NCBI GenBank assembly: GCA_964035015.1
Contig: OZ036007.1
Location: 62,001 to 126,000, forward strand
Reading direction: 5' to 3'
Source: Corallium rubrum
Lineage: Eukaryota > Cnidaria > Anthozoa > Scleralcyonacea > Coralliidae
DNA length: 64,000 nt
Shown here: positions 54,480 through 64,000 of the stretch, piece by piece
How the letters are laid out: each line of letters opens with the position of its first letter
Position numbering within the stretch: the first letter of the stretch is position 1
The notes under the pieces: model-generated
Databases searched by the model: none
Seen by the model: only the letters and a program-made list of their open reading frames with translations
Told to the model about the DNA's origin: nothing
Program-made: the position numbers and the translations under genes

Positions 54480-55400
54480 CGTCCTTGTCAACAAATTATT
54501 CCGTTTTATATTCAGTAGTACAGATCAAGATAAACTTCAGGCTCATCTCAAGGTGCTTTATGACTGGTCCGTTATACGTGGGGTATAGACTTTAATATCA
54601 GCAAATGTAAAATGTTAAAGGAAGTTCGTCAGTATTATTTAGGGGGCAAGTCACTTAGTATTGTAGAATTAAAAAAATGAAATAGGCGTATGCTTATATA
54701 CCAGTCTTAGTTGGAATTGTTTAGACACAGATAAACCACAAAAATATTAATATATTACCAGGGTTAAGTCACGTTGGCCTGAAAAACAGAGAAAAATCTT
54801 CTCGACGTTTCGAGCGAAGGCCCTTCGTCAGGAGAATTCCTGACGAAGGGCCTTCGCTCGAAACGTCGAGAAGATTTTTCTCTGTTTTTCAGGCCAACGT
54901 GACTTAACCCTGGTAATATTTGGATTTCAACCGTGGCCGACGCTGTCCTAGAAGCTTTTAACTGTACACAAAAATATTAGGTCTCCTTTACCGTTCAACA
55001 CGAGATAATGATGCCCTCAAACGTTAAACGTTTATTGTTCATAACGGTCAGATCAGTAATAGAGTATGCCAGTCAAGTCTGGTAAGAAGGGGAACGTCAC
55101 GTCTTATTCTTGGTAGCAACGTTGAATATAAAGAAAAACTGATAAAACTTCGCTTGCTACCGGTTTATATGCGTAGAGAGATAGAAGATGTGGTTATTTT
55201 TTTCTTCTACAAAGTCTTACATGGCCAAGTAATACCTATTGACCTAATCACATAGCCCATCACTGGTCGGAGCTTACGCAATACTGATGACCTTAAGTTG
55301 GTTATTCCATTTGCCTGCACCGATGTTCTTAAATATTCATATTTTTGTCCGAATTTTTATATTTTTGTACAAATTATCATTTTGATTATGGAAATCTTTA
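54480..55400 (+). pseudogene. CR1-like LINE fragment around a palindrome
   Basis: Before the palindrome: LQAHLKVLYDWSVIRG and FNISKCKM (RT thumb region). After it, from about 54980: LILGSNVEYKEKLIKLRLLP, RREIEDVVIFFFYKVLHGQV and HGRxLRN-like residues of CR1-like ORF2 C-termini. Frames shift several times. Confidence 0.65.
54752..54919. repeat. Perfect 82-bp palindrome with hammerhead-like core
   Basis: Arms 54752-54833 and 54838-54919 are exact complements with a GAAT loop. In the right arm: CTGACGA (54840-54846), GGGC (54848-54851) pairing GCTC (54856-54859), GAAA (54860-54863), then CGTC. This has the order of a hammerhead core; the left arm carries it on the other strand. Confidence 0.9.
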
Positions 55401-55929
55401 CCGTATAAGATTCGTTCTTCTTAATCGCTAACATTATTTAATAGTTCACTTTCCAATCTGTACTATGATCGATTTTCTATACTGTTCTTAACCTTAGCTT
55501 CTAGTTTCATAGTATAATTCTAATTGATTAATGTAAATATAGTGATTTAATATTTTTTTCTTTGATTATTTCCTTAGTTAGTAGTCGGGTGGCAAATATT
55601 AAAGGTATTTTTGACTGATTCTGTTTCTGGCCTCCCAAATACATTTATTTATTTATTTATTTATTTATTTGTTTACAATTATTTAAACACGGTAACATCT
55701 CAACCATAGCCCTAAGAAATCTAAAAGTTATAATACAAGTTATAATAAAATAAAAAGGTTGATTTTCAGATGGCTGTGCATGTAAGAGTAAAATGGTAAA
55801 TATGTACATGAATTTAATAAGGTAAAAAATGTTTAAAATATTAAAAAATTTACACAAATATTTATACAATTCAAAGCTTTCTATCAAGTTGAATGTCATT
55901 CCAAGCTGCAGCACCTTTATAACGGAAGC

Positions 55930-58640
55930 TTCTTTTAAGAGCGTTGGTGTTAGGTTTGGGCAAATAGAGAACATGGTTGTTACTTCTTAATTAATAAATT
56001 TGATTAAAAGAGATTGTGAATAACTCCCGGAGGTAATTAATTGAATTACCCTTCATTATTTGTATCATTAAAGTATCCATTTGTTTTTCTATTCTTACCT
56101 GTAAGGTGTCCCAGCCGAGTTTGGTTCTGACAACATCAGAGGGTGTTTCATAGCAATCACCTGTAATTATTCGACCTGCCTTATTTTGGAGCTTTTGCAG
56201 TTTATTTTGCAAGGTTTTAGAACAATTATCCCATACCAGTGCACAATAGTCAATGTGCGGTAAAACAAAAGCGTTATAAATAATTTTAAGAGTATTTTTG
56301 TCAAGCAGATCTTTAGATCGCCTCAACATTCCAATCCCTTTAGTAGACGAAACACGTTTGATGCTTTCAGATTCTATTGATAGGATTGGTTCAGTATCTA
56401 TTTGGGACAGCCTTTGTCATGATCCAATTAACATATATTCAGTTTTTTGGACGTTTAGGGTTAACTTATTGGCTAATAACCACCAATGAACATGGTTTAG
56501 ATCAATTTCCAACTTCTCCTCTATCTCACATGTGGTAACGCCACTTATAGAAAGATTATTATCATCAGCAAAAAGTGCTGGGACAGAGGAGTCCAGACAG
56601 TTCGGCAAATCGTTTATATAAAGCAGAAACAGAAGTGGACCAAGATTTGATCCCTGCGGCACACCTGTTGAGATTTGTTCACTTTCCGAAATTGACACCC
56701 CAACTTTACATACTCGTTTCCTATGACTTAGACATGGCCATAAAATTCTAATTTTTTTATCATAATTTCATGATCAACAGTATCAAAAGCCTTTTTCAGG
56801 TCTAAAAAAACAACGCCATTAATTAAGCCCTTGTCCATATTTACTAACCATTCATTGGTTGCATGTTTTTAATAAAGAGGAGCAAGTAGAGTACCCTTTT
56901 CTAAATCTTGACTGGCTTTGAGTTAATATCTGGTATGTAATAAGATACTGGTTTACCTGTTCGAATACAATTTTTTCGAAAATTTTAGAAATAGCTGACA
57001 AGATGGATATAGGTCTAGGATAGTTGTCACATTCCTCTCGATCTCCAGATTTGAATATCGGAGAAACTCTAGCATTCTTCCAGTCGCTTGGGAACTTTCC
57101 CTCTGATAAGGATAAATTAAAGATAAGATTCAGAAAGGGAGTAACAACGACTGCAGAATCCTTTAATAATTTGAGGAATTTTGTCAAGACCATCGGCTTT
57201 ATTTGATTTAATTTTCATAATTTTCTTAAAGATAATGTCGTTGCTTATAGTAGTAAAAAGAAATTCACAATCTACTGGTTTCAGATATTCTGAAAAGTTC
57301 CCACACTTGTTAGGCAAATGACTTGATAATTTTGGTCCAATTTCAACAAAATATTTGTTGAGTTGGTTAGCTATCAATTTTCCGTCATGGATGATATTAC
57401 CCTGCATGGTCATCTTTTATTGTGGTTAAGGTAGTGGTTTTTGAACACCGACCTTTCCCGCTAATGACCTGGTTAATATTTTTCCACATCTCTTTTGGAT
57501 TGTCTTTATTTAGATTAATATTATCCTTACAGTATAGTGATTTTGCAGATTTGATCAATTTGTTTACTTCATTTCGCTTAGTTTTATATGCCAGATGAAG
57601 GCTTTCAGATCTGTTTTTGACTGCTTTCTTTTTCAGATAACCCCGCTTGTTCATCTCACATTTTATGTCAGTTGTTAACCATGGAGCATATGTGCTCCTT
57701 ACTTTTCGAGTTTTTACTGGAGCATAAATATCCGATACAGAGTTGCATATATTTTTGAACTGATCCCATAGTAGATCTGGATCTTTCTGATTCCAAGTCG
57801 AGTTATTTAGTAAATGATAAAGATGATTATTGAAGCAGTTAATATTATAATGTTTCAGATTTCTGCTTTCTACGATCTTAGGTTTATCTCGAGGTACTGA
57901 TATTTTTAGACATGAATACACAAGACTGTGATCACTAATACCTATTTGGATCACGCCGCTGTCTTTTACTTTATCAGGGCGGTTAGTTGCAATTATGTCA
58001 AGTAACGACTCTGTGTTACATGCTATGCGTGTAGAATCTACTATCAGTTGTTTCAATTGAAATAACTCTAGGATGTCCATTAGTCTTCGAGAATGGGGTT
58101 GTATAAGACAGACAGAGAGAGGTCACAGTTTAAATCCCCTGAGACGATTAGTTCTTTATTTTGTTCGTCTAATACGTGAAAATAGTTTTCTAATTGGTCC
58201 ATAAAATCGACTTGAGAATTTGGAGGACGATAGTTACTTGTTACTAAAATTGGTTTGGTTTTAGGTTTAAGTATCTCAAGACAAACAGCTTCGATGTCTT
58301 TGGGAACAAACTGAGACCTCTCTCACATTCAAGACATCCCTAGTGTAAAAAGCTACACCACCTCCAGATCTACATCTATCCTTTCTATAGAGGTTATATC
58401 CTTGAATACTAACCTCTTCATCACTGATAAACTCGTCTAACCTTGTCTCATTGATTGTAAATATATCTACTGGTTTATTAACAAGATAAGTTCTTAATTC
58501 TTTGAACATTTTCATGGCGATAAAGTAATATAAATAAGTTTTGTGGAAACACCACGTAAAATATTTCTTTGCTAAGCTTTCGGCCTGTTGACTCAGGCCT
58601 TCATCAGAGCAATGATGAAGTTCATAGTTGATCAATGTAT
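55930..58640 (-). pseudogene. LINE ORF2 (endonuclease and reverse transcriptase), frameshifted
   Basis: Minus strand. Endonuclease: NKPVDIFTINETRLDEFISD and GGGVAFYTRD (58500-58276), then IGISDHSLVYSCLKI (57990 region). Linker 57900-57397. RT: FKSGDREECDNYPRPISILS (57193-56852), VPQGSNLGPLLFLLYINDLP and FADDNNLS (56698-56417). C-terminus YNAFVLPHIDYCALVWDNCS (56329-55991). The pieces sit in order in different frames. APE-type nicking plus RT is the target-primed mechanism of this group. Confidence 0.85.
58506..58627 (-). ncRNA. Hammerhead-like motif in a small insertion
   Basis: Minus strand: TTGCT (58612-58608), CTGATGA (58607-58601), stem II GGCCTG/CAGGCC (58599-58594, 58587-58582), GAAA (58581-58578), GCT, then AGCAA closing TTGCT. 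All core positions of a hammerhead are present; stem III would be only the A-U pair, as in the minimal ribozymes known from Penelope-like elements and retrozymes. A homologous degraded copy is at 39113-39225. Self-cleavage is inference. Confidence 0.5.
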
Positions 58641-58823
58641 TTAGGGATGGAGGTTATATTTAAATGTGCTATTCGAAATCCTTTTAGAATATCCAGTTCA
58701 TTTTTGCTTAAGGGTGCACCATTTGTATTCATATTATTAATATTGTAGTAATATTCGGGTGTGCTTACAGGGGTCAAATCACATTCATGTGTGCTGCAGT
58801 TTGGAAGACATCTAGTGTTAAGG

Positions 58824-59985
58824 CTAAAAACACTTTATCGCTTCAATAATATTCTTGGCAAGTATAGAGTCGCCAATTTTTTTTAGATGAAGCCCAGTTC
58901 GATTTAAACATTTCTTGTCAATGTTTGCGTGTAATAAAAATCTAAAATTCTTTTCTAAACAAAACAATTGAAGTTGTTCATTTACCTCAACGACTTTGTT
59001 ACCTTGGCTGTCTTTTCTAGTGATTGGTGACGACACCGTGATATCAGTGTTAGGACACTTATCCAGAATAGAGTCACACAACTCTCCGGTTTCTTTTGTT
59101 ATTTCTTGTGGACTCTTTCTTGGTTTGTAAATCATTCGTACCGCAATGTGTGCTGTCTGAGACCTTTTAGTAAAGAATCGCCAATCACCACGGTTGCATT
59201 ATTTGGCGCCGGGAAATTTGATTTGGGGTTGTCTCGTTTTTTTTGTTATCGTTTGTCTTCTTTAGTTTATTTAAGCTTTCTGTTTCTTTATTGTGTTCTT
59301 GGACAATGACATTCGTCGCTTCGCTGATTTCTTTAGTAAGCTCATTCACGTTAACTATTTCGTCTTCTAGACTGACGTATTGATTTGAAGTTGATATAGG
59401 ACCTGATTTTCGAGTTTGCTTTTCGATGTTTATACCCGCTGATTTACTTTTTGGATTGATGGTTTGTTTTGGTTTGAAAAATTGCCATGGGATTTGACTT
59501 TCGTTGTTTTCTTTTGTACTTAGAGCCTGTCTAAATTCTTCTTTCTGAATTTGAATAATTGTCTTAAGGGACTCTCTTTCCTGCTCCACTTTCTTTATCT
59601 TTTGTTTCAGATCACTAACTTTGTTTTCGTTTCCTTTAGATTTCTTCGATGTTTTAACTTGATTTCGCCGGGTTTTTTGGCTTTCGAACTTTTCTTTGTG
59701 TGTCGTTCTGTAGCTATTCAGTAGATGTTTACAGTCGATAGATGATTCAGGTGAGCTATTGCGAGTTGGTCGAACTGAAAAGTCTAAAGTCTCTGTGCCC
59801 GTACTCTTAACAAATGGACTTTGTACTTGCGTGGGTGCGACTTTTGTGTTGGTTCTTTGGGAAATTTGTCTTTCATTAGATTTGTTCTGTATTGAATTTA
59901 AAGTTGCCCATAACATTGCCAGTTCTAATTTCACCTCAGCCATTTCTATCGATAATCCTTGGTCTTGATCAGAAGGGCATGTCAA
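58824..59985 (-). pseudogene. LINE ORF1 with coiled coil and SGNH-esterase domain
   Basis: 59985-59185: 266 residues, Lys/Glu-rich with a coiled coil around residues 120-160 (LKQKIKKVEQERESLKTIIQ). Across the frame break the sequence reads TVVIGDSLLKGL (GDS block I) and HCGTNDLQTKKES (GTND block); 59135-58824 ends with HANIDKKCLNRTGLHLKKIG. These are SGNH/GDSL hydrolase blocks, as in esterase-type ORF1 proteins of CR1/L2 LINEs, which bind RNA and may act on lipids. Broken by at least two shifts near 59100-59190. Confidence 0.75.
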
Positions 59986-60039
59986 TTATCTACTTAACCA
60001 GATTTCATCTGGTTAAGTTAAGTAGATAATTGACATGTA
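59979..60039. repeat. Imperfect palindrome at the LINE 5' end
   Basis: CATGTCAATTATCTACTTAACC...ATCTGG and its complement with a 5-bp TTAAC extra copy. Marks the start of the CR1-like LINE on the minus strand; could be an inverted 5' end. Confidence 0.7.
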
Positions 60040-60041
60040 TC

Positions 60042-60120
60042 AGATCAAATCAAATCAAATCAAATCAAATCAAATCAAATTATTTTAAATTAAATTAAAT
60101 TAAAATAAATTAAATTAAAG
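60042..60120. repeat. (CAAAT)n and (AAATT)n microsatellites
   Basis: Perfect CAAAT units (60048-60080) grading into AAATT units. Confidence 0.95.
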
Positions 60121-60718
60121 CAAATTTGGTACAAGTTGCCCTAACAACCTGTTACCATCTTGTCACCTAACAGCTTGTTACTAAAGTATTTTGTTTTCTT
60201 AAAATAAGAATCAGGATTTGCTGTGTATTGAACATATTTTTGTGAACATGCATGCATTAAATCTTAGTAGTTGAATTTGGTTGAAAGTTGCATAAAACTA
60301 TGTCCGTCAGCTTCTCCATGAATGCTTGATTACACTCATTTCTCCATATCTTATACAAGTGGTTGATATTCATAGACAAAATATTTATAAAAAAAGCAAA
60401 ACAATAGATTTGTCAGTCCCATTGTCTATGCAAAAATGCTATCATAGACCGAGGATCAACCCATTAGGTTTTGCTTAAACTTAGATTATAATGTTACTAA
60501 AAAACTTGCTGGTGGAGGTATACAGTCGTGCACTCTATAGTTGTTACTACTATTTGTATATTGTATAATATTTGAAATACAAACTTTTTTATTACTTGTG
60601 CATGGTGGTTGTCTGTTGAGTTCTGCTGCTAATTAGGGTATTACTATCAGTTGTGGAGCAAGTACATTTTTTAACACAATGGATTTCCTCAAAGATTAGA
60701 ATAGTCAAAATTATTCCT
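60121..60718. other. Unassigned interval
   Basis: AT-rich, with no ORF, hairpin or transposon end that I can support. Confidence 0.4.
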
Positions 60719-61195
60719 ATTTTTTCATGACCAAAACAGCCCTGTAAAAACAGGCCCTGAAAAGGAATAAAACTTTCCTAAAAGTGTCCAAAATGGCACT
60801 ATTATATTGGGGCCAAAACAGCCCTATCAAAAAGGGGCTCTCGCAGAGTTAAAAACAGCCCCATGCGAAGGGCCAAAACAGCCCAAACAAGGTGCCAAAA
60901 TTGGCCCTCTTTTGACAGAGCCAAAATGGCCCCGATTAAAAACAGCCCCTTAAGACGGACCAAAACAGCCCAAAAAAGGAGCCAAAATTGGCCTCTTTCA
61001 ACAGAGCCAAAATGGCCCCAATAAAAGGGGACTGTTTCAGGGTTAAAAATAGCCCCTTAAGAAGGACCAAAATAGCCCCAAAAATGGAGCCAAAATTGGC
61101 CCTCTTTCAACAGAGCCAAAACGGCCCCATTAAAAGGGGGCCGGCTGAGGGTCACAATTTCGGCCCTTATTTTGGGGCCAAATTGGCTCTTCTAA
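60719..61195. repeat. GGCC-containing minisatellite
   Basis: Degenerate tandem repeat with a best period of about 107 bp (compare 60980-61085 with 61087-61190), built from sub-units like GGAGCCAAAATTGGCCCTCT and AACAGAGCCAAAATGGCCCC. Many GGCC and CCAAAATTGG palindromes. Ends near TTGGGGCCAAATTGGC. Confidence 0.85.
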
Positions 61196-61515
61196 AATTA
61201 CTGTGAAGGTTGTAGCGGATCGTTGAATGAACACCATTGTTGCGTGTGAACAGCTGTGCTCCTGACGTTTTGCGACAACAACCTGTTGACAAACTATGAT
61301 ATTTTTACCTAATTTTTCGAACATGAAAACAAGTAGACTGCGAACCCAGACGTATTTGTCCCCCACGTTGCCTCCCGCGGAAACTAGCGTCTGCAAACCC
61401 AAGCAAAGATTCGACGTTTTACCTTTCCGTGACGTATTACCTTTTGTCTCGTGTTATCCAATCAAGTTTGAAAATATATTGAGCTAAAATTGCCCACGCG
61501 TGGACACACGCTGAA

Positions 61516-61887
61516 CATGGCCGAACAAAGTCAAGGAAGGAGCGCAAAATATTTGCAAGTATGTTGTCTAGTATGTTGTATAAGTCTTTATGTAACAATG
61601 AACGACACTCCACAGAAATTATCACATCAGGCCGAAACTTGTTTTCTTTGTAAGAAAACATTTCCCGCGACAAACGAGAAAATTAATTAATTAGCACTGA
61701 CCACCTTCACTAGTTCGAGCAGCTTCAGAAATACTCCAAAGAAAGAGACTAAAGTTCATCTTACTGTAGAATATCCGAGTAAAACAATACGAAAAGAACT
61801 GGTAAATGGCTTTGCAGTCCTCGGAAAAGCAACGGCTGAGAGCTTCACGGCTCTCAATCTCCTCAGAGAATTGCTAAAGCGGTATTG
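61516..61887 (+). other. Possible unrecognised gene fragment
   Basis: The ATG at 61516 (AACATGGCC) starts MAEQSQGRSAKYLQ, followed by a possible donor (CAAG|TATG is weak) and a Cys-rich open stretch ending CFLCKKTFPATNEKIN. After a stop, 61690-61887 stays open (KETKVHLTVEYPSKTIRKEL, GFAVLGKATAESFTALNLLR). The composition is coding-like; no family recognised. It could be exons of a host gene or an eroded transposon protein. Confidence 0.35.
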
Positions 61888-62146
61888 AAGAATGACACGT
61901 TGAAACTGATGTGCCCTGGGAAATGTTTTAAACCTTCTGACTTTGGAAGTTAACGGCTTATGTTCACCACGACAGTCTTCCACGCTCCGAGTAAAAACAA
62001 AGGCGGAGTTAACAAGTTTTTAATTTGAAAAGTCATGCCTAGAATGGAAACAGAGAGCCCCTCTTCGCCATGCAGCTTTTTGATGACTATTGCTTCCCAG
62101 TATAGCAGTGGCTGGTTCGACAATAATAACTGTAGTATAAAGCCTG

Positions 62147-63472
62147 GTTTTCACTAAAGCATAAGCACAAGCATATGGCCATAAACAAAAGACAATACAA
62201 AGAAATGTAACTCCTGTGTATGCCAGACTTGGTACAGTAAGGCATCTGACATTTTGCCTGGAAACGTCATACAGTATAATAACTGTTGCATCTAAACGCA
62301 ACATTGGTTGTCGTTAATCCGCTGTAATGACATGTTTAAAGGATGAGTGTCCAGCTAATGCATTGCACGCTTGTGTTTTTGTTTTCATACGGGAAACTGG
62401 CATTTAACTGCCGCACTATATTAAGTTTCGCATTGTTTGGTTCTATGCCGATGACATTATAAGCTTCCACAAGTCGTTTGAATAGATTTGTAGCGAAGTC
62501 TGACTCAGAATTTGTCGAAAATAATTATAAACGACACTCCACGAATCTGTCAGCGTGTTCTATTCGCAACGGCTTTGATTACAACGGCCTTTCAAGTACA
62601 TATATATTATTTCGCACTTTACAGACTCAGTGCATAACACTTCTGTATGCTGTATACACGCTCCACGTTTCTGACGTATTTCTGCATGTCTGCTCATAGA
62701 ATATAGGGAATAAAAGGATCTTATAGGCTTTGCTAGGAAACTGTACGCGTCGAAGAGAAATATATTACTTTTGACGCTCCGCTCCGCGTGAAATTAATTG
62801 ACAATGATTTGTCTTTGTCTGAGAACTCAAAAATATTTGGATGGTCTTCACTCTTGTGTTACTATAGCCTATTCGAAGGGAAAGGAGCCTACAACTACAG
62901 ACAAAACACTGCGATAAATTGCAGTATTGCATTTGAAAATTAAACGCCAGAGAACAAGAGCGCCTAATCAAAACAAATCCTAATCGAAGATGCAATCCAA
63001 CAGGTAAACCGCTTGTAAACAACTAACAGCAGTCTTATTGAAATGACAAAACTTTGAGTCTAGCTACCTCTTATTAGTAGCATCTAATTTAGTTATGATC
63101 TCTTGTCTGGCCTTCGTTTGGTTTTGTAAGAAACGCCGATCGACGGATACTTTTCTCGAAATACAACTCCACGGCCCTCTGAGTGTAATCAAATATGATA
63201 ACAAATATGACAATAACTGCTTACTAAATCATCTTTGCTCTCACGAAAAACATAAATTGAGTAATTTACTGCAAGGATTGCTCAGATGTCGAGGGATTGC
63301 TTCACTTGTTGAATTTCGTGGCCCGAAAAATAGCCGCAAGCGTGCATTGTGAGCGCGCAATGCATTAGCTGGACACTCATCCTTTAATATAAAAGTTTCA
63401 CAGATAAAACCATTTTTTGTTTTTTTTTTCTTGAGCTGATGCTTATGCTTATGCTTATGTCGTTAGTGAAAA
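62147..63472. mobile_element. Outer inverted-repeat element (host of the next entry)
   Basis: GTTTTCACTAAAGCATAAGC (62147-62166) is the near complement of GCTTATGCTTATGTCGTTAGTGAAAAC (ending 63472). Arms about 30 bp, imperfect. No clear target duplication, so boundaries are tentative. Confidence 0.45.
62340..63383. mobile_element. Kolobok-like TTAA-flanked element (1,044 bp)
   Basis: TTAA at 62336-62339 and 63384-63387. Perfect TIR of about 27 bp starting AGGATGAGTGTCCAGCTAAT. No transposase: internal ORFs below 90 codons are not recognised. Same target and AGG(G)A-type start as the element at 46880-47618. Confidence 0.8.
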
Positions 63473-64000
63473 CAACAATTATATTACTTTTCAAAAAAAG
63501 AGAATTTAGCACTGACAGATCGTTAAGAAAATGTGAATGACAATATTTAATATTGCTTTAAGGTTCGGTTGAAATAAAAGCTGTAATTTAGGACATAGAA
63601 CAACAGATATTTTTCTCAGCATTTTTGTCTTAAATATAATCACAAGAACATAATTAGTCATAAAACATTGCACTCTCAAAAACAAACTTGAAATCATATT
63701 TTAGCGAGTTTTACTTGCAGAGACTTCTTATTTGGAAACTAATGTTGTTTACGTACCATTGTTCTGAAATGGACACATCGACTGCCACAGCTTTCATAGC
63801 CTTTTTAGCTTGTATTATAAATGTCGCTGTGAACAGTGAACCACTTCCCGCCATATCATCTTTCATCACTTAGCCACAACTCTGGTGATCCTTGCACCGC
63901 TTTCAGTCAATCGAACATCTGACGTGATGTCGTTCAGCGATAGAGCACTATATTAAATCCCAAGAGAACTGAGGCGACTGACTTGATCAGGCTTCCTCGG
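63473..64000. other. Unassigned right edge
   Basis: No supported feature. The short ORF ending at 63873 has a hydrophobic segment (FIAFLACIINVAV) but no other support. Confidence 0.35.

Larger units (their letters stand above)
55640..59990 (-). mobile_element. CR1-like LINE, nearly full length, inactivated
   Basis: Minus strand, 5' end near 59990, 3' end in an ATAAATAAATAAAT tail at about 55640-55672. Two ORFs in order: ORF1 with coiled coil and SGNH esterase motifs, ORF2 with APE endonuclease and RT. ORF2 is opened near 58506-58627 by a small insertion carrying a hammerhead-like motif. Several frameshifts. Confidence 0.85.

Overview
This is eukaryotic, AT-rich, intron-containing metazoan DNA. 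No bacterial-style operon or intact single-copy housekeeping gene is visible. The mix of elements suggests a marine invertebrate, most probably a cnidarian: DIRS-type tyrosine-recombinase retroelements, a Penelope-like element, CR1/L2-like LINEs with an SGNH-esterase ORF1, TTAA-flanked Kolobok-like elements, hammerhead-like motifs, and ankyrin, Death-domain and ROCO gene fragments. The species is an inference.

Layout. (1) 633-25358 is a three-copy tandem duplication with a unit of about 4.29 kb. Each unit holds a fold-back hairpin, a broken ankyrin-repeat gene split by a TA-flanked transposon, a LINE tail, and a tRNA-derived SINE at the junction. Unit 1 is enlarged by a 3.0-kb TTAA-flanked insertion and a 1-kb hAT-type element. 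The SINE joining units 2 and 3 was opened by an intact hAT-like transposon (12902-16280). A second element (16282-21026) then landed on its right terminus; it has dense CATATG subterminal arrays and what looks like a small spliced gene inside. (2) 25375-26010 is a 33-bp minisatellite, followed by a Death-domain exon. (3) 26968-34860 is a nest: a CR1-like LINE is interrupted by a DIRS/PAT-like element with split direct repeats (A1-ORFs-B1-A2-B2), which in turn carries a LINE with an intact 891-aa RT ORF exactly at its B1/A2 junction. (4) 34873-36274 holds fold-back hairpins whose unpaired motifs are shared while their stems differ. (5) 36780-44936 has a long-TIR element and a DIRS-1-like element with inverted terminal repeats, whose RT region is replaced by a broken LINE. 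(6) 45780-48040 is a Penelope-like relic interrupted by a TTAA-flanked THAP-bearing element, followed by a Mutator-type miniature element. (7) 49331-53240 (minus) is a Roc-COR-linker-Death gene, partly broken. (8) 53590-59990 holds LINE relics, an 82-bp perfect palindrome, and a nearly full-length CR1-like LINE on the minus strand. (9) 60042-64000 has simple repeats, a GGCC minisatellite, a possible unrecognised gene and another TTAA-flanked element.

The history read from target-site duplications is one of repeated nesting. Several events could be undone on paper with reading frames or tRNA boxes becoming continuous, which supports the boundaries given. The observations most worth follow-up are the hairpins with conserved bulges and copy-specific stems, the CATATG-array element with its candidate spliced gene, and the set of hammerhead-ribozyme-like cores.
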